Source: Periplaneta americana (taxonomy: Eukaryota > Arthropoda > Insecta > Blattodea > Blattidae). From it: a stretch of 64,000 nucleotides of DNA. The DNA lies in contig NC_091120.1 in the NCBI RefSeq assembly GCF_040183065.1, forward strand, positions 21,857,708-21,921,707, in the 5' to 3' direction. The notes beneath the pieces are model-generated. The model worked only from the letters and a program-made list of their open reading frames with translations, did not search any database and was not told the DNA's origin. Both the position numbers and the translations under genes were made by a program. Of the stretch, positions 33,295-45,270 are shown piece after piece. How positions within the stretch are numbered: position 1 is the stretch's first letter; each line of letters starts with the position of its first letter.

Positions 33295-34627
33295 CGAGGG
33301 GGATCCAGGAAATAACAACCGTTCGTGCATACCCGCCACGCAGCTGACTCCCCTTCCTTGTTTGAAGGTCAACTGGCTTCCTTAACATGTGTTCTCATAG
33401 TGTTGTGAGTACTGGTTGCAACAAGTCGCCATTGTGCATTTTGTGTACTTCAAAATGAACGACGTGATTGATAATCCCGCCGACTGTGAGGTGAGGAGTG
33501 TGATTCGATTTTTGAATGCCCGACATTTAAAACCTGCAGAAATTTACCGGCAATTGAAAGAAGTGTATGGTGATACTGTAATGAATGAAAGAAATGTGAG
33601 AAAATGGTGCGAAATGTTCAACAATGGGCGAACAAATGTCCACGATGAACTTCGACCCGGACGCCCATCACTCATCACAGAAGACCTGAAGACTAAAGTG
33701 AACGACAGAATCTTGCAAGACAGGCGCACATCACTCGACGAATTGCATATTGCCTTTCCTGACATTTCTCGTCCTTTGCTTGGTGAAATTGTGTCGCAAC
33801 ATCTTGGCTACCACAAAATCTGTGCACGATGGGTTCCACGGCAACTGAGTGACCAACACAAAACTCAGAGAATGGCCTCAGCATTGACATTCTTGATGCG
33901 ATATCACACAGATGGAGACGCCTTTCTTGATCAAATTGTGACTGGTGATGAGACCTGGGTGTCTCACAACACCCCAGAGACCAAGCGCCAATCACGTCAG
34001 TGGCATCATCCCTCATCACCCAAGAAACCGAGAAAATTCAAACAGACTCTCTCAACACAAAAAGTCATGGCTACTGTCTTTTGGGATCGCGAAGGTGTTC
34101 TTTTGCTGGATTTCATGCCAAAAGGCACTACGATCAATGCAAATCGTTATTGTGAGACTTTACAAAAACTACGGCGAGCCATCCAAAACAAGAGGCGAGG
34201 AATGCATTCGAGAGGAATTGTGCTTCTTCACGACAACGCCCGCCCGCACACTGCTGCTTCAACTCGAGAATTGCTGGATCAGTTCGGTTGGGAAATCTTT
34301 GATCATCCGCCCTATAGTCCAGACCTTGCTCCTAGCGATTTTCACCTTTTCACTAAGCTGAAAGACTTTCTGGGTGGTACGCGTTTTGGAAGTGATGAAG
34401 AGTTGAAGAAGACAGTGAACACCTGGCTTAATGAACTGGCGGCAGAGGAGTATAACACGGGAATTCTAAAGCTAGTGAACAGATACGACAAATGTTTAAA
34501 TGTAGGTGGTGATTATGTAGAGAAGTAAAGGAAGCTTCAGTTATGTAACAGACTTTGTTTTTTCAAATAAATATATATATTTTTAATTATTACAACAAAA
34601 CGGTCGTTATTTCCTGGATCCCCCTCG
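33295..34627 (+). mobile_element. mariner transposon, 1333 bp, complete
   Basis: The ends CGAGGGGGATCCAGGAAATA match for 29 bp with one mismatch and are flanked by TA (33293-33294, 34628-34629). It contains one uninterrupted transposase gene. Both ends and the gene are intact, so it may be young. Confidence 0.93.
33455..34528 (+). CDS. mariner transposase, intact ORF
   Basis: The protein is about 357 residues from the ATG at 33455; an in-frame ATG at 33416 would add 13. The shorter form fits the usual mariner length (~345-350) better. The N-terminal half has two helix-turn-helix regions (AEIYRQLKEVYG; RRTSLDELHIAFPDI) with GRPS between them. The catalytic DD34D triad is complete: D in VTGDETWV, D in LLHDNARPH, and the last D of YSPDLAPSDFHLF, 34 residues after the second. 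The protein ends with YDKCLNVGGDYVEK. It cuts and reinserts the element at TA sites. No stop or frameshift is present. Activity is not shown by sequence alone. It is inserted in a dead LINE reverse transcriptase. Confidence 0.94.
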   Translation: MNDVIDNPADCEVRSVIRFLNARHLKPAEIYRQLKEVYGDTVMNERNVRKWCEMFNNGRTNVHDELRPGRPSLITEDLKTKVNDRILQDRRTSLDELHIAFPDISRPLLGEIVSQHLGYHKICARWVPRQLSDQHKTQRMASALTFLMRYHTDGDAFLDQIVTGDETWVSHNTPETKRQSRQWHHPSSPKKPRKFKQTLSTQKVMATVFWDREGVLLLDFMPKGTTINANRYCETLQKLRRAIQNKRRGMHSRGIVLLHDNARPHTAASTRELLDQFGWEIFDHPPYSPDLAPSDFHLFTKLKDFLGGTRFGSDEELKKTVNTWLNELAAEEYNTGILKLVNRYDKCLNVGGDYVEK

Positions 34628-35134
34628 TATTTTTGTACTACAAAGGAAAGCCCTAAGGATAATGACAAGTGTGCATAAAAGATTGACCTTACTTTGTAAG
34701 TACATTCTTTCCCTGATGATGTTTTACATTAAAAACCAAGATACATTTAGTACTAATCAGATCATCAACAATTTTAATTCAAGACACAAGTCAGAGCTCC
34801 TTCCACCTCTAGTCTCAGCTGTTATAAAAAAGTTCCATATTCGTGTACGGTATTATCATCTTCAATGCACTGCCCAATTATCTTAAGGCTTTGAAAGGTC
34901 AAGGGAAAAGGTTCAAAACAGACTTAACCAATTTTTCTCTAAACATACTGTCTATGTACCATAACTGATTAATTGTTTATGCTTGTAAATTGAATTAATC
35001 GCTTACTATGTACCGGTATTGTATATTTTGTATAACTTTTGTCTTTTTCCATATCTCAAAGCTACAGTGTTTATGTCAAATCTATGAAATACAACAAATT
35101 AAATTTTAATAAAGTGTATTCAGGTTTTTATACA

Positions 35135-37417
35135 GTACGGTACATATTCTACTGAGAGTAGCATTATTATACCTTTATACTTTGTACAGGGACATCATTT
35201 TATTTTTACTAACATTTTTAATATTAACCTGGCTATACCTTTGGATTAATGGTTCATAGCCGGAAACACCGTTTGCTACCCCCTTCCACGACTGGAGTTC
35301 GATGATTCTGGCGTAAAATACAAACAAATCACTTTACTAAGTATAGGAAGGAAGAAAAGTAGTTCATCCATTTACGTAAACTAGGAGATATCGTAATTTT
35401 GAATTTGATAATTTCATTAGGTTTTTGTTTAATCATAATACAGTACAGTATTAACAATAAGAGTTTTTACTCACGAATTGAGTTATCCATGCGAACGTAT
35501 TGATTATGCAGTGTATATTATACTGTCTACAGCACATTAGCGTACAATATAGAGAATGAAGATAAATTGAAAAATAATTATAATATGGATATTTAAACAC
35601 ATTTTTTAAAATGGTGGCCGTTCATTTAGATACAGGCCTCAGTTCTTTTGTGCATATTATCGCACTATAGACTATTGCATCTAATTCCAATTACCAGTTT
35701 CGTCCTTCGTACTAGTAACTCATGTTGAAATAATTCTGTACCTATTATATAAAAGAGTACCTTACATACTGTAAATTCAATCTTCACTTCTGCCCGACCC
35801 GCACAGATAACATTACTCAGACATGCTATCTACTGTCCGTCCAAATGGTTATGTCGCAGGATCGTAGAAAGGGGGGAAATCACGTCACAGTTAATTACTT
35901 TTATTTAAGTTATTTTAAACAGTTGCGGGTGAGGGAAATCGGGATGCGATGTAGGCAAACGGACGACAGCACCTGTGCGAAAATATGATTCAATATTGAA
36001 AGCTCTTTCGTCACTGGAAAACGCGAACATATTTCTGGAACGTACTATACTCACTAACTCAATACTGTTTGTGTTTACTACAACCTTAAGGCGACTTTGA
36101 CTGTATACGCTTGATTCTATGAGGAGAACAGTTGGAAATTCATTAGTAGAGGGGGTGGGAGTGAAGTACATTCAAAAACTCAGGTACAATAAAAATTGAA
36201 GTAAAAATAAAATTATGTGCCTGTATAAAATACTAGATGTGATGTGCGAAGATGAACATTGTGGTAACTGTTTCAATTTTGAATTGAACAGTGTAAAGTC
36301 GTACTGAAACAAATTTTATAGATTATTTTATCACATACCAAGAATGCCGAAACATTTCTCTTTTTGTCAACTGTGATAATCTGGCAACCCTAACTGATTG
36401 AAGCATCAAGAGACCATGGAAGTTATTTATATGAAAGGATGCAGTAAGCCTACATCGTTTTTACATATTTTATTTTTGTAATTATGCCAATGGTATGATT
36501 ATTAACAGATCTTTATAACATCACGTCACATTTGTTATTATCAAAACTTTTTTCTCAAAACAGTTTGGCTACATGAGAAAACTATATTAAAAAAATTACA
36601 TAATTATGAAGCTAGATGATTGGATTTAAACCTCGAAGTTAAGTAGTAAAAGGCAACCCTTTTATCTAAGGTATACAGGACAAATGTCATGGTGGTTGAT
36701 GATGTGCATGAACATAATAATTATAAACCTGTAATGTTTTGAACATTTGTAACTTGCCAGTTATTGATTTTCTTTGTTTATATAAGAACGACCCAATACT
36801 TTCATCTCCTGTTTCCATAAACTTTAGTTGGAAAGAAAAGTGGCTAGCTATTCTAGATGCCTGTTATTAAATAAAAATAAAAACTCTAAAATGCATTATA
36901 GATGTCGCGCTGCTTTCTAATTCAAAATCAGTCTTATATTAATGAAAACTCCTCGTAATAACTGAGCATACCGCTTTTTAATACAAAAGATATTTTCAAA
37001 ATGTAAAATTAACACGTCTAATATTAAGTGTCTTCATGTAGTGACACACATTGTAAAGTTTTGAATCAAAATTGCTAGGATTGTCCCATGAGTCAGGAAT
37101 TACAATGTTTAGTGCTGACTTTTGTACTCTTGTTAAATGTGTCTATTAATTGTCTGAAATTCACTATAATTAAAAAGATCATTAACGTTTACAATAAAGA
37201 AATAAAGCTGATCAACCTCATAACCATATGAAATGCATATACGAAAAAAGGAAAAAGAAAATAAACCATTACAGCTATCTACAAAGGCAGAATAGTCACA
37301 TGTCTTGTTGCCCTGTCCTAAATTATCAGAGGTGTGCAAGATATGTTCAGTATAATATAATAAACTATACATTGTAACATATATGATATATGCAGCAATA
37401 ATTTTCATCATAACAGG
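35135..37417. other. No recognisable gene
   Basis: AT-rich. A possible B-box (GGAGTTCGATGATTC) at 35285 hints at a decayed SINE. The - strand frame 35905-36171 (88 codons) has ordinary composition but no motif. Confidence 0.45.
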
Positions 37418-38207
37418 ATGTAAATTAAGGGTATATGTACGTGAACGACTACAAATATTATCACAAAATGCAGGTTCTAAATTTCTAAAATTTTATAAGA
37501 AAATGAACTCACAATTGGACAAAAATTATAAGGTACCACAACAAGATTTATTAGAACTTAAATATCTGATAAAAGTATAAAAAAGATTACTAATAAAATT
37601 TTTAAACCAGTTTTATCAGAGCATAGAAAATAAAAACAAAGAAATTTTGTACTTATATAATTTGGTAACCATAACATTGTTATGGTCTCTCTGGCATCTT
37701 TAATATTTTTCCTGCATGTAATAAACACTTATTTCTGAAAAGTAGACTACTCTCAGACATGTAGAGTTGTTTATTTTAACACAGTTAATTTTTTATTTGT
37801 CCTAAATAAAATATATTAAAATTTACATACTGTTTTGGTACCTAATTTTTCTGTTTTCAAAGAAATGGGCATTATTGTAGTATACCTTTTGCATAAATTC
37901 ATGTTAAATCAATGTACAAAATTTCCGAATTCGATCTCTAATGGTTGTGGAGGTATGAAATATTATGTGTGAAAATTTTCAAATTTTGGAAAATTTAATT
38001 TAAAGTAAAAAATTAATTCTTAAAAATATTATTAGTAACCTTTTTTATACTTTTATCAGATATTTAAGTTCTGATAAGACGTTGTGATACGTTATAATTT
38101 TTGTCAAATTGTGACTTCATTTCCTTATAAAATTTTAGAAATTTAGTGCCTGCATTTTCTGATAATAATTGTAGTCGTTCATGTACATATACCCTTAAGT
38201 CCAAAAC
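37418..38207. repeat. Inverted repeat, ~185 bp arms, coding-like
   Basis: Arms 37418-37602 and 38028-38207 match in inverted orientation at roughly 88% by eye. Both read a similar peptide outward-in (LRVYVRERLQILSQNAGSKF versus LRVYVHERLQLLSENAGTKF). Differences are mostly single substitutions. The family is unknown. Confidence 0.75.
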
Positions 38208-38209
38208 AC

Positions 38210-38540
38210 AATGGACTGTTGTATAATGATCTCTTAATATTACATTTTGTAATATTATGTTTTTACCTTATCAACGAGTATGTTATTAATTTAATTTTCA
38301 AATATTGTACTTTCTAAAATAATTGAAGTTACAGACTATGATTACATAACAAGTTCCGACTCGTATGGAACTTTATTTGTACCATATTACATTTTAGTTG
38401 AGGTTTTCAATTAACAAACACAAAATAATAAAAAAAGAAAGGTAACATTAGTTGTAGCATTACTATTCAACTGTTTGACAATGAAGCCATTTTGTCTTTC
38501 TGCAGTCACTATTATAGTACAAAGTTTCTCATTTTAGATT
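38210..38540. other. No recognisable gene
   Basis: AT-rich sequence without features. Confidence 0.45.
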
Positions 38541-38543
38541 ATA

Positions 38544-38989
38544 CAGAGTGTTTCAAAAGTAGTAGACAAATATTTACGGATGAAAATTACACATTAATAT
38601 AAGCAAAAAAAGTCGCAGTCAACATGGGTCCATAAATGAGCCGAAGTTCTTCTTAAGATGTGTCAGAGACTTTTTTGTTTATATGCATGCTCATTTCCTC
38701 CTTTTCCCTTCTCACAATGGTCTGAGACCGAATAAATAGCAGGTACAGTGTCTGTCGACAACAGTGCACTCTTGTATGAAGAAGATTTTCCCCACCAAAA
38801 GCAGTCTAAAAGACACACATTCACAAGTGTACATCACCACCTCACAGAACACAGGATCTTCTCACATGGAGTATAATGCGGACATTTAACATCAAATCTC
38901 GCAAAAGGACCGTCTGCAGACCTATATTGAATGAGACTGCTTTATATTTTAGCCTTAATTTTTTTTACTATCACCTTTGAAACAGTCTG
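38544..38989. mobile_element. TA-flanked MITE, 446 bp
   Basis: The ends CAGAGTGTTTCAAAAGT and CAGACTGTTTCAAAGGT (15 of 17) are flanked by TA at 38542 and 38990. There is no transposase. Confidence 0.75.
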
Positions 38990-39147
38990 TACTACTTTTT
39001 ACAGAGGTATGCAGCTTCGAATAGCAAACGAAAAAAGTAATATACATATCAGTCAATTACAAGAGGTCAGTATTTTATAAACAACAACCAAATGCCCATC
39101 GAGAAAATGAGTCCTAGATATTACTGGAATATTAATACTTTCAATGA

Positions 39148-39163
39148 TATCATCATCATCATC

Positions 39164-39194
<31 letters not shown>

Positions 39195-39195
39195 G
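39148..39195. repeat. (ATC)n-(ATG)n mirrored microsatellite
   Basis: A few ATC units turn directly into about nine ATG units, making a self-complementary tract. Confidence 0.9.
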
Positions 39196-39460
39196 CTGAA
39201 AAATCTACTAAATACAGAGAGCTCTCTAACGAAATAAAAATTTCCTTAAGTAAACTAGAAAATCATGTAATTCCGATTGTACTATATGTTACGAAAGATT
39301 TGCACAGAAATCTAATCTAAAGATCTTCACCAAGCTGCAAAAATCCGCCATTTTATCAAGGAGTGCAAAACTATTTTGCATCCTACAAATATGCAAGTAA
39401 AGGATAAATAGCAACCTGTGAATCTGACTGTTCTTAAACCATTAAAATAAGAATATAATG

Positions 39461-39475
39461 TAGTAGCAGTAGCAG

Positions 39476-39565
<90 letters not shown>
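39461..39565. repeat. (AGC)n-(AGT)n-(AAT)n compound microsatellite
   Basis: The repeat passes from GCA to GTA to ATA units along its length, a one-base step each time. The poly-Leu frame on the - strand is an artefact. Confidence 0.93.
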
Positions 39566-39566
<1 letters not shown>

Positions 39567-39569
39567 TTA

Positions 39570-40020
39570 GTGGTGACACTGACCATATGACACAAATGAA
39601 CAATAAGACATTTGCTAATAACGTAAACTGATGCAGCGTAACTTTACAAAAGAAATGCAATAAGATGCTTTAAAATAAATATTTAAATTTCTGTTAAAAA
39701 CACATAATAAATAACAGAAAGGGTGAAGAAAGACGCTTAAGATATTACAAACGTAGTGGGAGCAAGGGTGAGAGAGGTTTAAAGGTCCTAAAATTTTTGC
39801 TCCTGTTGAAAAACGTCATGATTTTAACTTGCATCATTTTTCGGCATGCAAAAAAGAATTACCGGTACTGGTATTCGTTGAAAAAAAAAAGAAGTGAAAT
39901 AAAGTAATAACATATTTATAAAAATATGCGAAATAATAATATTACTTTACTGAATTAAATATTTCTCAAGTACGAAAACATTCTATAAAATGCATGAGAA
40001 AAAGAAGTGGAAATTTTTAA
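39570..40020. other. No recognisable gene
   Basis: AT-rich sequence; nothing identified. Confidence 0.45.
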
Positions 40021-40023
40021 GTA

Positions 40024-40857
40024 CAGTGAAACCTCGATAATACATGCCTGTTTGTTATGCTATCCCGCATTATACTCTCTTTTCATCCGGTTCCTTGACA
40101 TTCCTATATAAAACCATGTAAAATCCATCACTTAATATGCTCATCATCCCATTTAATACACTCTTTCATCTACTGTAAGTTTTAAAATATCGTATTTTAA
40201 ATAATACTGAAAAAATTTTCCTGGACTTCTAAATTTATTGCTAGTGCCAGCATATTCAAGGATTTGTAGTAGTCTTTGTTTGGTGAATACCGTACAATAG
40301 AATGCAATGTGACCCTTGAGTACCTGCAAGACTACTGTACTCAGAGCCTGTCCTTCTTGCTGGCAGTTTTAAATCGCATTGTCAGTGAAGATTTGACAAA
40401 GAGGAAGTGGAAGTGGTAGACATTCCAAATCCTTCTCGCAATGAAGCCCTTGGCGCCATGTCTGTGATTTGTACATTCATTAATGTTTCTAGTAGTCAAA
40501 TTACTGATGTCGATTTAAATCGTTTGGAAAATGCAATTACGGTATTCATAGTACTGGATCAAGTGTGAGACAGAAAACAATTTTTTATTTTTTTAATGAC
40601 GGGGCATTTTAATTGATAAGACAGTGTATTTGTTCTGACATTTTCTGAAAGGAAAGAAAATAAAATAACCTTTTATCCTGCATAATTACAGTATTTAATC
40701 CTTAAATTTCTTCAACAATGTTTATGCTGATTCATACCGGTACCTTTGTGTTAAAATTTTAAAAACTCAAAAATTACCCACTCTTGCTAATAGGTGGTCC
40801 TGTTTAATACGCTATTTTATGCGATTCCTTGAAGAGTGTCTTACCAAGGTTTCACTG
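40024..40857. mobile_element. Tigger/pogo-like remnant, 834 bp
   Basis: The ends CAGTGAAACCTCGATAATAC and CAGTGAAACCTTGGTAAGAC are inverted and flanked by TA. The middle (40370-40570) reads as a decayed C-terminal transposase region (EEVEVVDIPNPS and on). It is dead. Confidence 0.75.
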
Positions 40858-41114
40858 TATCTCTATTTAACCAATCTTTCTATCATTACAGATTGCCATG
40901 AAACAAATAATACCAATAAAAGCCAACTAAAATAAACGTAACTATATTTTGACAGACTGTAAATCCAGAAATTACGATTATAGAAAAAAAATAATTTTCA
41001 TTTTGAAAACAGGTTGTATAAAACACATGCATTATAATAAAGCACTTCATACTGATATTTACTGTCTCTCAAGTAACTGTGTACATACCAATAATAAAAA
41101 AAATTGAAACTAAG

Positions 41115-41420
41115 TTAAATTGTTGTTGTTGTTAATACAGCTTCATGGAGAATTATTCCATTTTACTTCTGGCATTCCAATAAAGTACGGCTAAATTTGT
41201 TTCTTTTTTATGAATACAGTTGAGTCCAATACAGTGCAGGAGATGGTCAGTATTCATGATGGAGTTTGGGGTATGGCAAATGGTGCATTCACTTGTTGAA
41301 TACATCTTCATTCGCACAAGGTATGCTGCAAAATAGTCATGGCCACTTGTCAGTCTAAAAGCTGCTATGTAAGTTCAAGTAATACAATTTCCATAATTCC
41401 AGAAATCCGCAAAAGAAATT
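41115..41420 (-). mobile_element. LINE C-terminal zinc-knuckle region
   Basis: The - strand reads IAAFRLTSGHDYFAAYLVRM, then CTICHTPNSIMNTDHLLHC. This is the same post-RNase-H layout as the frame at 18427 (FRLATGHD...CPLC...HL..C), but a diverged family. Confidence 0.7.
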
Positions 41421-41424
41421 AGTA

Positions 41425-41900
41425 ATTGTGATATCTCCAAAAGAAATCGCAACCTCAGTAAAATACTGCTGTAAGTCGAAAATCACTGATTACATTCGTA
41501 AATTATTTTCAACACTGTTTTACTAGTTGCAGGTATGAAATTCTAATAATAAAATAGTCAATTATCGAAGGTTTCGGTACCTATTTATTAAAATACTTTA
41601 CGACACTATTTTACTAGGTGTGCGAAGTATGTCCATTTTTAGTAAGACTATTGGAAATAAATTTATTATATTAATATACATACAATATTGCGTTATTTTT
41701 TATTCTTCAGTAGTGATAAGATGCGACATAACTGTAAATGCTTGTTTTTTTGCGTTTTCATTTTTCAATACCTGTATACAGCCCCATATAATTCTCATTA
41801 TATCAATATATTTTAGACTTATATTTTGCTCCCTATAACATAGTTCCAGTGAACTATTATTAAATTAATTATCATTTAACCAACTAGCTATCTCATCTTA
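41425..41900. other. AT-rich, probably LINE UTR
   Basis: No gene. It may be the UTR of the LINE ending at 42180. Confidence 0.3.
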
Positions 41901-42180
41901 ATTATAATTCTTTACACATTGTTTATAGATTGAATTGAATTATATTAAATCATAAATTATTATTTTTTCATATAGGCTTTATCTCAAATAAAATAAACAT
42001 GTTCTAGTCGTTAAATTTTAATTCAAGGATAATGCTTTAGAATCTTTAGTATATTGTAAATATTAAATAATATAAATATTATGTCTGCCACTATTGTATT
42101 GATTAAGGCTGGTTGAGTGGAAGAGAAGGCCTTATGGCCTTAACTCTGCCAGTGAAAATAAAACATTCTATTCTATTTAA
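41900..42180 (+). mobile_element. LINE 3' end (family 2, variant tail)
   Basis: It ends GGCTGGTTGAGTGGAAGAGA, GGCCTTATGGCCTTAACTCT, then a (TTCTA)n tail instead of (ATT)n. Confidence 0.75.
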
Positions 42181-42184
42181 GGTG

Positions 42185-42420
42185 TGCTACGCCCATGGGC
42201 CAGAAAAATTTTGCGCCTCACCTCCACCAACTAAGTTCTGCAAATCTTAAGACATTTAATAGTCAAACTGCAAGAAAAAGTGACATGTAACAACAATGCT
42301 GCTATATAAAGTAGACGCAGTAGCATGCCAAAATTTATTTTCAGCTCGATTTTTTTCTTTTCTCAAAATTTTGCTGCCCTGCACCCAGCCCCATGCGTAA
42401 ATACAGGCCTGCTTGCATAT
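42185..42420. repeat. Possible decayed hAT MITE
   Basis: CTACGCCCATGGGCC...AAATTTTGCG on the left is loosely mirrored by AAAATTTTGC...CATGCGTAAATACAGGCCTG on the right. Confidence 0.3.
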
Positions 42421-42424
42421 CCCT

Positions 42425-43185
42425 TTCTAATGAATTCTGAAAATGCAATAAAAATGCGAAATTTGTACTAAAATATTATATAAATGCGAAAAAGACTTCA
42501 AATAAAATTTACGTTATATAAAATTATTTATATTTATATAACAGAAAATGACTTTCTTACTTACATTCACGAAGTAGTAGAAAATTGCATACCGGTATTT
42601 GAATTTTCTTGAGAAAATGCATCCAAACCTTCCAATAATTTTATTTTCATTCCCTGTGCTTACACATTGGAATTCATGGTTTCAGTCTGTAGAATATATT
42701 GACAAGTATTTTATTTGCTTTAATTTTTTTTTTCAATCCTCGGTTGAGAATTTAGTGAATAATAATTTTTCATCCCTCCTAAATAATATTTTCAATGAAG
42801 AATGTAATTATTTTTAAGTATACTGTTGGGCTAAGTTTGTAAGCCAGTTTCAGTAAGTTAATCAGTCAGTTGGAGGGATCTTCTTCCCTTTTGCACATAT
42901 GCTGTGGAATGAGCTGTTAACATTATGCACTGTCCTTAACAGATGTGCTGGATGACAATTATCCACAGATAAGTTAGTATTCTTACACTATTCTCCAAAT
43001 GAAAATGTGAAAGAAAAAATGAAAAACTAGCTTATGGAATGTAGAAAATTACACAAATATTTTCCTCCAAGAGACTGGTAAACTTTTTAACCCCACCATT
43101 GCTGGCCAGGTATCAGGTGATCTGAGATATGTGAGAGCACAACAAACATATCATTTTTTCTGGGATGTTAACATGAATAGGTGTT
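42425..43185. other. No recognisable gene
   Basis: AT-rich sequence with chance frames only. Confidence 0.45.
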
Positions 43186-43189
43186 TTTG

Positions 43190-43380
43190 AGGGATATAAT
43201 ATTTACATACCCAAATTATTCAAAATATTCAGAAAAATAAAGACCGAGACCTGCATGCAAATGTTGTTGGCTTTAAAGTTCGGCCAAGCAGCTCTGCAAT
43301 GTATTTGGAGTCCTAACAATAGCGTAGATGCTGAAAGATTTTTCAGTAAATATACGAGTAATATAATTGTAAGTAATATA
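43190..43380 (+). pseudogene. hAT transposase C-terminal fragment, copy 1
   Basis: It reads CIWSPNNSVDAERFFSKYTS, the hAT dimerisation motif (SVxxERxFSKxxxxxSxxRxxL). It has a 15-bp deletion compared with copy 2 at 44453 and is cut by a LINE insertion at about 43381. Confidence 0.65.
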
Positions 43381-43972
43381 TATTTCTATTACAAAAAAGA
43401 GTAATTAGAATAATAGTAGGTGCCAAATCTAGGGAATCGTGTAGGGCTATTTTAAAAAAACTACAAATAATGCCCATGGCATGTCAGTATATCTTTTCAT
43501 TAATAATCTTCCTCGTATGTAATCGTGAAAAACTTTGTAACTAATTCAACAGTTCGTAGCATAAATACGTCAAAAAAATTACTTCCATACTCCATCAGCA
43601 AGTCTATCGTGCTATCAAAAAGGAGTGTGTTATATGGCAGTAAAAATTTTTAATAGCCTCCCTATCGATATAAAAAATGAAACTAAAAACATAAAATTAT
43701 TTAGAGCCAAATTAAAGAAGTACCTAATTTCTCACGCTTTCTATTCTATAGGTGAATTCATGACATTCAATAACACTTCATGAAATTGATACTAAAATTT
43801 TGTGTTGTACTAGTAGACTATATTGTAAACCTCTTCTGTATATATTCCAACTAGACTGTGACTATAAATTAAGATTTTATAATAGTATTAAGTTTTTTGA
43901 CTTGTTCCATATTCTAGCTGTAAGCAATGTATGAATACCATGGAATGTTAATAACTACAATACAATACAATA
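43381..43972 (+). mobile_element. LINE RT C-terminus and 3' UTR (family 7)
   Basis: Frames read RVIRIIVGAKSRESCRAILK, MACQYIFSLIIFLVCN, and FNSLPIDIKNETKNIKLFRA KLKKYL, then a UTR ending in (AATAC)n. It is 5'-truncated. Confidence 0.75.
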
Positions 43973-44452
43973 CGTAGATTTAATAACAGGTCTGTAAGTA
44001 GCAGTGCTGCCCTTCTTTGCTAAAGCATCTGTATTCTCGTTTTCCAGGATTCCACAATGGGATGGTATCCTTTGGAATACAATTCTTTTATTGAGTGATA
44101 TTAATTGAGAGAGCATTTTAGTTATTTCTGCTGTTTGAGATGAAGGTGTGTGTTTAGAGACTATTGATAGAATAGCTGCTTTGGAGTCTGACAATATAAC
44201 TGCATTCCTAAATTTATTGATGTGGAATAGAAGATTCCTGAAACATTCACTTATTGCAATGATTTCACCATCAAAACTTGTTGTTCCATATCCAAGAGAT
44301 CTATAAAGTGAGAAGAGACAGCACGTAACACCTGCACCGGCACCTTGTTCTCTGGAGATCAAGGATCCGTCAGTGTATAAATGAAGACAGTTTTGTGGAG
44401 GGTACCTAGTATTAATTGTCTCTAAAGACAATTGTTTCAGTATTTCAGTGTA
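43966..44452 (-). pseudogene. RNase H fragment (family 3), middle part only
   Basis: It is nearly identical to 18780-19260. It spans SLETINTRYPPQNCLHLYTD through TYRPVIKST and keeps all four acidic RNase H residues, but it lacks both ends. It lies between the LINE at 43381 and the second hAT copy. Confidence 0.85.
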
Positions 44453-44740
44453 TTGAATATTTACATACCTAAATTATTCAAAATATTCAGAAAAATAATG
44501 ATCGAGACCTGCATGCAAATGTTGTTGGCTTTAAAGCTTAAATACTCAGAGTTCGCCCAAGCAGATCTGCAATGTATTTGGGGTCCTAACAATAGCGTAG
44601 ATGCTGAAAGAGTTTTTAGTAAATATACAAGTAATTTAATTGTAAGTAATAGGATAACACCAATGACAGAAGAAAATGTACAGGTGTGCTCTATTATTTC
44701 TTTCAATGGCGTCCTCATTCATGAAGATTGACAAGAAAAT
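44453..44740 (+). pseudogene. hAT transposase C-terminal fragment, copy 2
   Basis: CIWGPNNSVDAERVFSKYTS, SNRITPMTEENVQ and stop. It is the longer of two copies that flank 43381-44452. Confidence 0.7.
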
Positions 44741-44744
44741 AAAT

Positions 44745-45020
44745 AATTAGTATATTTATGTAAGTATGATTTAATTTCATAAGAACATTTCCAAAAGACA
44801 TGGTCTATCTTCCTAAAATGATAAATAACGAATGTATAAATGCTATAGAAAGCTAAAAGTTAAAATCAAAATGCTAAATTTCTAATTTCAAATTGCCAAA
44901 AATCACCATCCCTAATGATCACAAAAGGCCTACTGCAGTTCAAAGGTTGCCAATGTCTGGAGTAAACAGTCCAGTTCCAACATAAAAAACTGATATCGTT
45001 TAATTCCTACTGTTTTCCAA
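44745..45020. other. No recognisable gene
   Basis: AT-rich sequence. Confidence 0.4.
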
Positions 45021-45025
45021 TAAGC

Positions 45026-45270
45026 ATTTTTTTGGCTTATTTTACGACACTTTATCAACTGCGATGGTTATCTGGCATCTGAGTGAAATGAAGGTGATAA
45101 TGCCAGAAAAATGAGTTCAGGCTCCAGCGCCGAAAGTTACCCACCATTTGCTCTTAATAGGTTGAGGGAAAACTCCGGAAAAAACCTCAACAGGTAACTT
45201 GTTCCAACTAGAATTTGAAACCGGACCTGCTCATCTCATGGTCATACATGCTAACCGTTACTCCACAGCA
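45026..45270 (-). mobile_element. tRNA-derived SINE (same family as 16031)
   Basis: The - strand reads GTGGAGTAACGGTTAGCATG, a decayed B box, GTTGAGGTTTTTTCCGGAGT and the GTCGTAAAATAAGCC end. No target duplication is seen. Confidence 0.75.

Larger units (their letters stand above)
33215..35130 (+). mobile_element. LINE RT C-terminus split by a mariner (family 6)
   Basis: Before the mariner the frame reads YFHSIIKYGLIFWSNTSEAK; after it, IFVLQRKALRIMTSVHKR. Removing the mariner and one TA joins them in frame. Then come SLMMFYIKNQ, SRHKSELLPPL and a frameshifted FNALPNYLKALKGQGKRFKT. A UTR runs to about 35130. A relative lies at 45880-46800. Confidence 0.82.

Noticed and set aside
33544-34019. 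- strand frames of 73 and 108 codons
   Set aside because: Antisense shadows of the intact mariner transposase.
35905-36171. 88-codon - strand frame
   Set aside because: No motif, no splice sites or neighbours to support it; length is within chance.
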